IMG/VR virus record: IMGVR_UViG_3300025687_000066
Coordinates: 1-49,716 of that record
Length of the DNA: 49,716 nucleotides
DNA from: a virus
Direction: 5' to 3' (one strand)
Below, piece after piece: positions 25,655-34,282 of this stretch; positions within the stretch are counted from its first letter, which is position 1; the number at the start of each line of letters is the position of its first letter. The position numbers and the translations under genes were made by a program. The notes under the pieces were generated by a model that saw only the letters and a list, made by a program, of their open reading frames with translations, had not been told where the DNA came from and made no database searches.

Positions 25655-26109
25655 TTTATGCCGGTTTTGATTGTTCTTCCAAGGCTGTCCATGCGGCTTT
25701 CGTAGATGACGATGAAAATTTAGTCGATTTACGTAAATTTGGCAGTCCTTTGAAATCTGCGGATGATCGTTTTTACGAGATACTTGATAAATTCAATGAT
25801 GATTTAAGTATAATAACTATGACCGCAGCGGCAATTGAGTCCGCGATATACATACAAAACGCAAAAGCAACTATAGCGATAGCTTCAGTTGTAGCTGGTA
25901 TAAAATACGGACTTCATCGGTCTGGTATCTCTTTTGTGGCTGTGGACAACAATACATGGAAGAGACAAGTATTAGGGAAAGGCAACGCTAAAAAGCCTGA
26001 TATTATGGCGTTTGCTAAGGATATGTGGGGAGATAGATTTCCAGAGCAGGATTATGCGGATGCAGCCTGTATAGCATTGTGGAGGAAAAGGCATGGAAAA
26101 GAACTTTAA
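25651..26109 (+). CDS. RuvC-like Holliday junction resolvase
   Basis: 152 residues. RNase H fold signature: IYAGFDCSSKAVHAAFVD (D7), AAIESAIYIQN (E63), WKRQVLGKGNAKK (a phrase typical of RuvC), and DYADAACIALW (D134, D137). The four acidic residues are the expected metal ligands. It would resolve junctions made by the RecA-like protein before packaging. It overlaps its neighbours on both sides (4 bases upstream, 17 downstream). Confidence 0.8.
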   Translation: MIYAGFDCSSKAVHAAFVDDDENLVDLRKFGSPLKSADDRFYEILDKFNDDLSIITMTAAAIESAIYIQNAKATIAIASVVAGIKYGLHRSGISFVAVDNNTWKRQVLGKGNAKKPDIMAFAKDMWGDRFPEQDYADAACIALWRKRHGKEL

Positions 26110-26578
26110 GATGTATGTGTCTAAAAACGGACCTAAAACGGAAGAAACCTCAGTTTATGAAGATAGGTTTCCAGAAGGTACCACACTAGAAGATTTAAAA
26201 GAAAAACACGGCGTAGTTGTTTGGTGTAAATACTTTGAGTGCATCAACAACACCCAATTTGCTGACACGCAGCGTACATCTGGAACTCTTAGGAAAAACA
26301 ACCATTTCAAACCTATTGTTGAGCAAGCTGAGATTTGGAAGGGTGTATGTACACGAGATGAGATTGGTGTAGACTTTAAGAATTTCTTTTCAAACGGGGC
26401 TAAGTTTAAAGTACCCGCTTGCTACAATGCAGCTACAAACAAAACTGGTTATATGGACTTCAGTAAGCTACTTCAATCTAACGGTACTCCGTATGGGGGT
26501 AGCATAGATTCTCAAAACTCGGAACACGCAGCGTACCATTACGGTACAGCGGAATATCCCGACATCCCAACAGAATAA
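26093..26578 (+). CDS. Unknown protein before small terminase
   Basis: 161 residues, basic in the middle, with cysteine-containing phrases (WCKYFECINNTQF, WKGVCTRDE) and a low-complexity C-terminus. Ribosome site GAGGAAAAGG precedes ATG 26093 within the end of the resolvase gene. Ends three bases before the small terminase start. No recognised family. Confidence 0.55.
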   Translation: MEKNFKMYVSKNGPKTEETSVYEDRFPEGTTLEDLKEKHGVVVWCKYFECINNTQFADTQRTSGTLRKNNHFKPIVEQAEIWKGVCTRDEIGVDFKNFFSNGAKFKVPACYNAATNKTGYMDFSKLLQSNGTPYGGSIDSQNSEHAAYHYGTAEYPDIPTE

Positions 26579-26581
26579 AAC

Positions 26582-27109
26582 ATGCCGAAAATTATACCCC
26601 AAGAAGCAAAAAACAGAGCCTTGAAGTTGTATCTTCAGGATACTTATTCCGCACGACAGATTGCGGAAACAGTATCTACTGAATTTTCTGTCGATGTCAG
26701 CAATCAAACTATTTACGCTTGGGTAAAAAAGTATGGTTGGGAAAATGAGTTACACAAGGTCAAAACAAAAGCTGTTGAAAAAGCCGCTGAGACAGAATCA
26801 GAACGTTTGGCTCGGTTGCAAAAAGAACATCTAGATGTATACGAAACTATTAGACGTAAAGCTTCTACAGAACTAAATTCCTTAACCTTTGATAGGGCTT
26901 TGGATGCTGTGAAGGCAACAACTATTGGAATCCAAGGAGAACGCCAAGTCCTAGAAGGCTTGATAAATTTGCAGTTTGTGCAAGACGTGATACAGATTCT
27001 TATAGATGAGATTGACGATGCTGAAACGATGCAGCGTATAGCAGCCAAGTTACGGTTACTGGTTTCTAATACAGCCAAAGAAGAAAAGGATGTAGCCGGT
27101 AATGCCTGA
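26582..27109 (+). CDS. terS: Small terminase subunit
   Basis: 175 residues. The N-terminal HTH (residues ~8-60: ALKLYLQDTYSARQIAETVS, then QTIYAWVKKYGWENE) fits the DNA-recognition domain of small terminases. A long helical oligomerisation region follows. Immediately upstream of and overlapping the large terminase. It would recognise the packaging start on phage DNA and form the ring that loads the motor. Confidence 0.75.
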   Translation: MPKIIPQEAKNRALKLYLQDTYSARQIAETVSTEFSVDVSNQTIYAWVKKYGWENELHKVKTKAVEKAAETESERLARLQKEHLDVYETIRRKASTELNSLTFDRALDAVKATTIGIQGERQVLEGLINLQFVQDVIQILIDEIDDAETMQRIAAKLRLLVSNTAKEEKDVAGNA

Positions 27110-28742
27110 TGAGACTGTTTCGGTGACTGATGCGCTATCTTTAATTGCTGATAAGTTAGAAACAAATAAGAAATACTCTGTCGGAAGTTTCTGGGAATTT
27201 ACTAGAGATATTTGGTCGCAGGGTTTTGACCATCCAGAGTATTTTAAAGCTTGGCATGTGGCTACGATTTGCGAAGATATCGAAGAATGTTTGGAAAACG
27301 GTAAACATTATGTAGGCATTCTCCCAAGAGCACATTTCAAATCCACTATCTTGGGACACGCTTTTAGTGTTTGGCGTATGTTAAAGATGGGGACTAACGC
27401 AAACATTCTTTATCTTTCTTATTCAGACACTATGGCTAAATACCATATAGGAGAGTTAAACAAAGAAGTTGCTCGTAACCCAATCCTACAACAATGGTTT
27501 ACCAACAAAGCACCACGAGCAGATTTTACGTTTAGGTATGATGTAGATGGAGCAACTGGAGAGGTTCTTCATGGGGGTCTATTCTCATTCAAACGAGGTA
27601 TGCATGTTAACGGTGCTTTGATTGCTGATGACATCCTGCGTGACCCAGAGAACCCACTAGCAATGGGTGTGATGAAAAAGATAGAAGACCACTTTCTTAC
27701 GGAATCTATGTTTATTCCAAATCAAGGGGTTCCCATTATTATAGTTGGTACTCCTATGATGCCGGGAGACTTGTTATCAGTATTAGAATCAGATGATAGA
27801 TTTGTCACCCGTAAATTACCTGCATTAGACCCAGTACCGGGGAGACGGGTTTTATTTCCTGAAATGTATACTGAGAAATTTCTACTCGACACTCAGGCAG
27901 CTAAACCTAAATCTTTTGCATCTGAGTTTTTGTTGCAACCGGCGTTCAATACGGAAGCTTACTTTACACATGATGAAATTTCCAAATGTGAGGACTACAC
28001 CCTACGAAGTTTACCTCCGTTAGTTGACCATCTCTTCACAGAAGAAGATGAGATTTACGCTGGCTTCGATGTGGGTAAGAAAAGACACCCATCACATCTA
28101 GTTATCTTTAAGCGCAATGGTCAATATCTAGAACAGATTCACCAGTCGTGGTTAGATGGGTGGGATTATTCGGCTCAGATAGAATATCTAAATGATGTAT
28201 CTAAAAATTTCAAAATAACTAAAGGGTATGTCGATAACACAAGAGGAGAACTGGAGGATAGAGGTCTTAACTCAGCTTGGTGGCCCATGTCGTTCAGTGC
28301 TAAGAGTAAACATACTATGGCACAAATATTTGAAGAGTATGTGAATTCGGGCAATCTAAAATTATTGGCGGATGAAAGGCAAAAACAACAGATACTTTCG
28401 GTTAGTAATGAACTCAAAGCCCCAGAGACTCCTATGGGTCATGGAGATGCTTTTTTCTCAGTCGCTATGGCTCTTACAGCAGCTTATGAATCTAGCCGAT
28501 ATAAGATACAAACAGTCGGTAATATGAATGATTTATTTGATGATCGGGGAGAAGACAAAAGTGGTGTAAAAGAGGTTATGAAAAGGCTTGAACCCCAGCC
28601 GAATGACCAGTATAATACTAGTAATCCCCAAATGGAAACGCACCAAAATGCACCTGACCCAACTTGTACAAAACAAGGATGTGGTCCTTCTGTGTGGGTG
28701 CCCGAAAATAAACTTTGTTTACTGTGCTTATACAGAGGCTAG
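27102..28742 (+). CDS. terL: Large terminase subunit
   Basis: 546 residues. The ATPase has an atypical Walker A LPRAHFKST (74-82, the phage-type form), Walker B ALIADD (172-177) and motif III VGTP (215-218). The nuclease has GFDVGKKRHPSHLVIF (D323) and GYVDNTRGELEDR (D378). It drives DNA into the capsid and cuts it. The C-terminus carries an unusual CTKQGC..CLLC zinc-ribbon-like tail (~525-541) that could bind the portal or small subunit. The start overlaps the small terminase by 8 bases. Confidence 0.9.
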   Translation: MPDETVSVTDALSLIADKLETNKKYSVGSFWEFTRDIWSQGFDHPEYFKAWHVATICEDIEECLENGKHYVGILPRAHFKSTILGHAFSVWRMLKMGTNANILYLSYSDTMAKYHIGELNKEVARNPILQQWFTNKAPRADFTFRYDVDGATGEVLHGGLFSFKRGMHVNGALIADDILRDPENPLAMGVMKKIEDHFLTESMFIPNQGVPIIIVGTPMMPGDLLSVLESDDRFVTRKLPALDPVPGRRVLFPEMYTEKFLLDTQAAKPKSFASEFLLQPAFNTEAYFTHDEISKCEDYTLRSLPPLVDHLFTEEDEIYAGFDVGKKRHPSHLVIFKRNGQYLEQIHQSWLDGWDYSAQIEYLNDVSKNFKITKGYVDNTRGELEDRGLNSAWWPMSFSAKSKHTMAQIFEEYVNSGNLKLLADERQKQQILSVSNELKAPETPMGHGDAFFSVAMALTAAYESSRYKIQTVGNMNDLFDDRGEDKSGVKEVMKRLEPQPNDQYNTSNPQMETHQNAPDPTCTKQGCGPSVWVPENKLCLLCLYRG

Positions 28743-28751
28743 GAGGCTTCA

Positions 28752-30680
28752 ATGGTAACTTTATCTTCTCAAGCTCAAACCGTAGCGGAAAAGAGATACT
28801 TTTTAAAAGACGGTGACGGGAACCTCATAGAAAACGCTGATGGTTTGTTTAGACGGGTCGCTGATGCGGTGGCGGATGTTGAGAAGACTTCTTTCGGTAA
28901 ACTAGACGCAGAAGTTAAACTTATCTCTAATGATTTTTACGGGATGATGGAAACTTTAGATTTCATCCCTAACTCTCCTACCTTGATGAACGCCGGTACA
29001 AAACAGGGTACGCTATCTGCTTGTTTCGTGCTTCCTTTAGAAGACAGTATGGGGGGTATTATGAAAGCTGCCCATGACGCTGCAATGGTTCAAAAATTTG
29101 GGGGAGGCACAGGATTTGCTTTGTCTAAGCTTCGACCCCGTGGAGACAGGATAAAAACTACTCACGGTATTGCTTGTGGACCAATTGAAGTACTGAAAAC
29201 CTTATCAAGGGTTTCCTCTATGATTACTCAGGGCGGGAAACGTGATGGTGCGAATATGGCTGTGATGGATGTCCATCACCCAGATATTCTTGAGTTTATT
29301 GACTGTAAAGCACAAGAAGGCGAAATCCACAATTTTAATATTTCTGTTGGGGTAACTACAGATTTTATGCAAGCTGTAAAAGCGGGCATTCATTACCCTT
29401 TGATTAACCCACGTTCTAATGAAGTGGTGGGGGAATTAGACGCTCGTGAAGTATTTAGTAAAATGGTTTACGGGGCATGGCGCAATGGTGAACCCGGTAT
29501 GATTTTCCTTGATGAAGTTAACCGAGACAACCACGTTAAACAAGAGCATGGTAGGATGATTGCAACAAACCCTTGCGGCGAACAACCTCTATTAGGCAAC
29601 GAGTCCTGTAACTTGGGTTCAATAAATCTTGCTAATTTCTACAAGAACCCGAACGGACGCACGGATTCAACTGAACCAACTGCTGTACCAAGAGATAATA
29701 TTAATTGGACAGAGCTGGCAAAAACTGTGCGAACCGCAGTACGATTCTTAGACAACGTAATTGACGCTAATTATTATGCAACTAGTGATATAGAACGTAT
29801 GACTAAAGCAACCCGTAAAATCGGTTTGGGTGTTATGGGCTTTTCGGACTTGCTAATCCAGCTTAGATTGGGGTATGACACTTCGGAAGCTAGAGAGATA
29901 GGACGTTCGTTGATGGGCTTTATTAAAGATATTGCTGATGCGGAATCTAAACTTCTAGCTGAAGAACGGGGGGTTTTCCCGGCATGGCACAATAGTGATT
30001 ATGTTGATACTGATGAAAGATTCCGTAACGCTTGTCGTTTGACCGTAGCTCCCACAGGAACTATTTCTATGCTTGCTGATACTTCTAGTGGCATTGAACC
30101 TACTTTCGCTTTAGCGTGGAAGAAGATGAATATCCTAGAAGGGGAAACTCTTTACTACGTAAATAAGTATTTTGAACGGGATGCCAAAAAGTATAATTTT
30201 TATTCTGAGGATTTGATGGAGTTTATTTCTGGGGGTGGTTCAATCCAAGATAGAGACGATGTTCCAGAGTGGGCGAAGCGAACTTATGTCACCGCTATGG
30301 ATATCAGTCCAGAATCTCACGTAGCTATGCAAGCAGCTTTCCAAGAATCGTGTGACTCAGGTATCTCTAAGACTATCAACTTCCCAAATGAAGCTACCAT
30401 TGAAGATGTGTACGCAGCATATATGTCAGCTTGGGAATCAAAATGTAAAGGAATAACTGTATATCGTTCAGGTAGTAGAGAAATGGAAGTTTTGGTAAAA
30501 GCTGATAAGAAAGATGAAGAAACTCCCACCTCTGTTGATCTGTCGTTCCTAGACTCCCAAGAAGATAAAGTTCCTGTTTTAGTAGGTGCTGATGAGTGCT
30601 GTGACAATCCAATGTTAGTCGATGAGAGTGGCTGTATTGCTTGTAAGAGTTGTGGGTGGTCTAAGTGCCACATAGCATAA
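28752..30680 (+). CDS. nrdJ: Class II (B12-dependent) ribonucleotide reductase
   Basis: 642 residues. FIPNSPTLMNAG and LSACFVLPL (C91), GGGTGFALSKLRP, FNISVG, TNPCGEQPLL (N273, C275, E277), CNLGSINL (C286) and APTGTISMLADTSSGIEP are in order the signatures of the NrdJ type. The C-terminal tail has cysteine pairs (CIACKSCGWSKC) that would carry electrons from thioredoxin. There is no small radical subunit nearby, consistent with adenosylcobalamin use. It makes deoxynucleotides for replication and depends on host cobalamin. It sits between terminase and portal, away from the replication genes. Confidence 0.9.
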   Translation: MVTLSSQAQTVAEKRYFLKDGDGNLIENADGLFRRVADAVADVEKTSFGKLDAEVKLISNDFYGMMETLDFIPNSPTLMNAGTKQGTLSACFVLPLEDSMGGIMKAAHDAAMVQKFGGGTGFALSKLRPRGDRIKTTHGIACGPIEVLKTLSRVSSMITQGGKRDGANMAVMDVHHPDILEFIDCKAQEGEIHNFNISVGVTTDFMQAVKAGIHYPLINPRSNEVVGELDAREVFSKMVYGAWRNGEPGMIFLDEVNRDNHVKQEHGRMIATNPCGEQPLLGNESCNLGSINLANFYKNPNGRTDSTEPTAVPRDNINWTELAKTVRTAVRFLDNVIDANYYATSDIERMTKATRKIGLGVMGFSDLLIQLRLGYDTSEAREIGRSLMGFIKDIADAESKLLAEERGVFPAWHNSDYVDTDERFRNACRLTVAPTGTISMLADTSSGIEPTFALAWKKMNILEGETLYYVNKYFERDAKKYNFYSEDLMEFISGGGSIQDRDDVPEWAKRTYVTAMDISPESHVAMQAAFQESCDSGISKTINFPNEATIEDVYAAYMSAWESKCKGITVYRSGSREMEVLVKADKKDEETPTSVDLSFLDSQEDKVPVLVGADECCDNPMLVDESGCIACKSCGWSKCHIA

Positions 30681-30684
30681 ATTC

Positions 30685-30703
30685 AGTATAATAGAGTATA
30701 ATA
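30685..30703 (+). promoter_or_regulatory. Double AGTATAATAG element before head genes
   Basis: AGTATAATAG-AGTATAATAG: two copies exactly 10 bases apart, just after the ribonucleotide reductase stop and about 20 bases before the gene at 30723. No -35 box is visible. This is the clearest example of the element. Confidence 0.65.
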
Positions 30704-30722
30704 GTTTAGAAGGAGCATAGTA

Positions 30723-31154
30723 ATGCCTATCGGTTCTATTTTAAGAGAACGTGGAGAACAGTATGTCTCTAATCGAGACAACGCTGGTACATGGAGAATA
30801 TTAGATACTTGGCATAACGAGTTAGGTACTTTGGAGCCAGAGGACGATATTCCTGACGATCATCCAGCCGTGACTGTTCTTAGTGAAGGAGCATATCATT
30901 CTCTAGTAAGAGAAGCGGCTCGTCTGGGGGTACTAAAGAGTGCAACCATGGCGGAGAATGAAGCTCTAAACGACGAATTAGTAGAAGCCCACACCATAGC
31001 CTCTGAAATGAAAGAGGAAAATCAAAAATTGAGGGATGAGGTTAGACGACTTTCTCAATCCGAAACATACTTATTCAAGGAGTCTGCTCTGTCAGCAATA
31101 GTAAAACTAGCAGCTTTGGGTGATGTCTCCGGTCTTACAAGGACAGAGGGTTAA
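30723..31154 (+). CDS. Unknown coiled-coil protein before portal
   Basis: 143 residues. Polar N-terminal part (MPIGSILRERGEQY, DIPDDHPAVTVLSEGAYHSL) and a coiled coil near 80-115 (ALNDELVEAHTIASEMKEEN). AAGGAGC precedes the ATG. It lies 3 bases before the portal gene and is the first gene after the double TATAAT element, so it is probably co-expressed with head genes. No family recognised. Confidence 0.55.
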   Translation: MPIGSILRERGEQYVSNRDNAGTWRILDTWHNELGTLEPEDDIPDDHPAVTVLSEGAYHSLVREAARLGVLKSATMAENEALNDELVEAHTIASEMKEENQKLRDEVRRLSQSETYLFKESALSAIVKLAALGDVSGLTRTEG

Positions 31155-31157
31155 TTT

Positions 31158-33122
31158 ATGAGGTTAAACAACTATCTTCCTGAAACACCTTCGTTGATGG
31201 GAAAGATGGAAGACTTGAATGCTAAGTTGGGTTTCTTAAGTCTTAGTAAGGCTGAGGGTGACAAGGGGAGTTCTCCCACACTTGGTATAGACTACCTAGT
31301 AAACACTTACATTAAAAACCAAGTCCAGTTCCGTAGACAGCTAATGCAAGACCTTCAAACGATTGCGTTTCAAGTTGAGGAACTTAGAGGTCCTGTTTCC
31401 CATATTACCGGAGAAGTTTTTCGGAGAGGATTAACGTTTGAACCTACTAAAGCAGACCCTGACGAGGAAGAACTAAATAGAATTAAAAAGTTCCTCAGAG
31501 ACTGTAACACTTTCGATCAGAGTTTAGAAGAAGTATTAAGGCAATTCCACTGGGATTTAAACACTCTCGATGATGCCTTTTTGTACATACATAAAGAATA
31601 TTACCATGATAAGGGGGACGTACTTCGGTCAAGGATTCAAGAGATACGAAGGTTGAATCCCGCTCTAATTGAATTTGATTTAAATGATGAAGGTATGCCG
31701 AAGAAACAGCACTTTGTTTGTGCCCTGCATCGGGAAGAGACTAGAGAGCAAGACGGAAAGTGTGGAACTGAGGATTGCGGTTTAGCTCTCCGTCCTGCGA
31801 TGTACAAGTATCACAATCGTGGTGAGGTACATTATTTCTTAGATAGTGAAATTATCCACCTTTCTAAATTTAACCCTACTGAGACCTATGGGTGGTCTCC
31901 TATACTCACTATCTTTGAAAAGGCTTTGACTCTCATAGGTATGGATAGAAACCTGTACCGCTATTTCTTCGAGAGGAAAATGCCCGCATCCATGTTGATG
32001 GTTTCAACTGATGACCCCGAAAGCTTAAAGCGTGAGCGAGAAGCAATCGCTGTACAAGCTAGACAAGACCCTAACTTTGTACCTATGGTTGCGGTTTCAT
32101 CCAAAACAAATCGTGGTAGAGTTGATCTAGTTAGACTGTTCCACACCTTACAGGAAATGGATTACTTACCAGTCAAACAAGAAATTAGAGAACGCATTGC
32201 TGCTCTATGGGGGGTCTCTCCTGCATGGCAGGGTACGCCAGATGCTTTTGGGGGTCTTTCCACGCAAACCCAACAACTTATGGTTATGAGTCGGGTGGTG
32301 GAAGCCGATCAACGGCTGTTCCACGAAAAAGTATTCCCTCTCATATTGGAAGGCTTTGGGGTAAAGGACTGGAAACTAGTACTTCCGCATCCAGAAGAAA
32401 AGGCGGAAGCAACTAGAATTAACTTCGCTAGCCAACGAGCCAATATTGCTAAGATGCTAAACGATATGGGATTTGATATCCAGCTTAGGCGACAGAGTGC
32501 TGCTTTGGAGGACGTTGACTTTGTTATCTCCGGTGCTCCTGTACCGCTTGCCCAAATCCAAGGAGAAACTCAAGTCTTGGCTCTCACGGCGCAAGAGGAA
32601 CAGCTTAGGCAACAAGCTATGATGCAAGTTCAACAAGAAGCAGCTCAACTAGAGCAAGAACAACAAGCCCCACAGGAAGTAGAAAACTCTATGGAAAAAA
32701 GTGAGGGTAAGTATAAAGATCGTAATCTAGGCTGGAGAACTCCAAATACTGATGATAAGATGCCTCTAGATGAGCGTGATATAGACGAATATGCTGAGGC
32801 TAGAGAGCGTAAAGGCGAAAATAGAATGTTTGGGTTAGAAAAGTCAGGGGAAACTTTTACATCATCGTGGATGGATGCTTTGGTGACTCAGGGCTATCCA
32901 ACGCCGTTGGTAAAGGAAATTTCTCCAGATGGTACAAAAATGTGGTTTATCCAAGGCGATAAACAATATGTAGCATTCTTAACCCCAACAGGTGTGGATA
33001 GAGTAGAACCTGCAACTTTTACTATTCCAAAACCTCCTGCGAATAAGCGGGTGGAACCCAGTAATCAATCTACATCGAACACAGGAGATGTGATTCGACT
33101 AGATGAGGAGGATGATGATTAA
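31158..33122 (+). CDS. Portal protein with zinc insertion and long tail
   Basis: 654 residues. Portal pattern: N-terminal helical part, LNPALIEFDLN, EIIHLSKFNPTETYGWSPI (typical portal phrase), ALWGVSPAWQGTPDAFGG, and a Q/E-rich helical stretch near 480-520. It forms the twelve-part ring through which DNA passes. Unusual parts are a C188-x2-H191..C202-x4-C207 cluster that may bind zinc, and ~140 extra C-terminal residues (from about 515) with a separate globular segment (MWFIQGDKQYVAFLTP). It overlaps the next gene's ATG by one base (TAATG). Confidence 0.8.
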   Translation: MRLNNYLPETPSLMGKMEDLNAKLGFLSLSKAEGDKGSSPTLGIDYLVNTYIKNQVQFRRQLMQDLQTIAFQVEELRGPVSHITGEVFRRGLTFEPTKADPDEEELNRIKKFLRDCNTFDQSLEEVLRQFHWDLNTLDDAFLYIHKEYYHDKGDVLRSRIQEIRRLNPALIEFDLNDEGMPKKQHFVCALHREETREQDGKCGTEDCGLALRPAMYKYHNRGEVHYFLDSEIIHLSKFNPTETYGWSPILTIFEKALTLIGMDRNLYRYFFERKMPASMLMVSTDDPESLKREREAIAVQARQDPNFVPMVAVSSKTNRGRVDLVRLFHTLQEMDYLPVKQEIRERIAALWGVSPAWQGTPDAFGGLSTQTQQLMVMSRVVEADQRLFHEKVFPLILEGFGVKDWKLVLPHPEEKAEATRINFASQRANIAKMLNDMGFDIQLRRQSAALEDVDFVISGAPVPLAQIQGETQVLALTAQEEQLRQQAMMQVQQEAAQLEQEQQAPQEVENSMEKSEGKYKDRNLGWRTPNTDDKMPLDERDIDEYAEARERKGENRMFGLEKSGETFTSSWMDALVTQGYPTPLVKEISPDGTKMWFIQGDKQYVAFLTPTGVDRVEPATFTIPKPPANKRVEPSNQSTSNTGDVIRLDEEDDD

Positions 33123-34282
33123 TGCCTGAGCAGAAAGATGATAAAGCTCCACAGGAGGAAAAGCGGGATTGGAGCAAAGAATTATATTATGATTCTTCCA
33201 ATCACCCAGAGTCAGGTACCAGACATGTAGGTTCCGTTCCTGAACAAAAGGATATTGACCCGGACTCCGAAGCAGGTAAATATTTGTCGCAGCCGGAGCA
33301 AGCTAAAAATCATTCGTACCTGACAAAAGAAGAACGTCCGGACGGTACGGTAGTTTATTACTACGGCAACGGTGTAAAAGCAATCCATCACCCAAAGATT
33401 GAAAGAAGTCCTGTTAACTACCATGATGAAGCTGCTCAAGGACACCTAGCGGCATCAAACAAACTCCGAACAATATCTCCGGAAGCGGCACAAGCTCATC
33501 TAAATGCAGCATTGGGGCACGGTGAAGCAATCAAAGCGAAACAATCTGTGCTCTCTCAAGGAAAAAGGGAAGATGATCCCAAGAACCAAGCTGCTAGAGA
33601 GAAGTCTAGGGCTAGACTTATTGATGATGTAAAGAGTGGTAAAGAGATAGCTATGTCTAAATCAACTACTTTAGACCAATTCATCTCTTTCTTGAAAGAG
33701 GATGGTGGTGGAGGAGCGGTAGCAGGTGTTGGTACGGTAGCTGTCTCCTCAGACCTCGGCGTATTTACTCCAACCTATGGGGGGAATTCGTCAAAAAAGA
33801 ATAAACAAAAGAGAAGTGGGGTTGACAAACTAGATAGGTTTCTGAGAGACTCTAAAAAGGTAGAAAAGTGGGCAGCTGATATAGTCAACTCTGCTGCCTC
33901 TGATCTTCGTAAAGAAGACGACGAGCTTGAAAAATTAGCAGTACTTGCTAGAATGGGAGCCGCTGTAGCAGGGTCTAAACTTAAGGACGAAGTTCTTGGA
34001 AACGAAGATGTTGAAAAAGCTGGTTCTGATCTACCTAGACAGGCTGTTATACAAGAACCGGCTAAACCAGCTAAGACCGAAACAGAAGAAAAGGTTCCAG
34101 AGGAAACAACCTATAAAAGTACTGACGAAGAGTTTAATGCTTTTTATGACATGTTCAAAGAGTATTTTGAGTATTTTGAAGATTTAGAAACAAGCAAAGC
34201 GGAGGACGCTGATGACCGTGATTCCAGAAATAGCGAAGCCAGAACTGATTCGGAGGAGGAAAGCCGGACAAACATGGACTAG
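33122..34282 (+). CDS. Head-associated structural protein
   Basis: 386 residues, polar and charged. A middle glycine-rich hydrophobic segment (~198-225, GGGGAVAGVGTVAVSSDLGV then FTPTYGG) is followed by KKNKQKRSG. Coiled-coil and acidic stretches fill the C-terminal half (FNAFYDMFKEYFEYFED). The FTPTYGG phrase recurs, from memory, in phage head proteins near the portal, perhaps as an internal capsid or pilot protein. Its last 71 bases are shared, in another frame, with the phosphoesterase gene. Function unknown. Confidence 0.55.
   Translation: MPEQKDDKAPQEEKRDWSKELYYDSSNHPESGTRHVGSVPEQKDIDPDSEAGKYLSQPEQAKNHSYLTKEERPDGTVVYYYGNGVKAIHHPKIERSPVNYHDEAAQGHLAASNKLRTISPEAAQAHLNAALGHGEAIKAKQSVLSQGKREDDPKNQAAREKSRARLIDDVKSGKEIAMSKSTTLDQFISFLKEDGGGGAVAGVGTVAVSSDLGVFTPTYGGNSSKKNKQKRSGVDKLDRFLRDSKKVEKWAADIVNSAASDLRKEDDELEKLAVLARMGAAVAGSKLKDEVLGNEDVEKAGSDLPRQAVIQEPAKPAKTETEEKVPEETTYKSTDEEFNAFYDMFKEYFEYFEDLETSKAEDADDRDSRNSEARTDSEEESRTNMD

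Noticed and set aside
28609-28617. AGTATAATA inside the terminase C-terminus.
   Set aside because: It codes QYNT in a conserved-looking frame and no gene starts nearby; the ribonucleotide reductase start is 135 bases away. Same reasoning applies to 25807.
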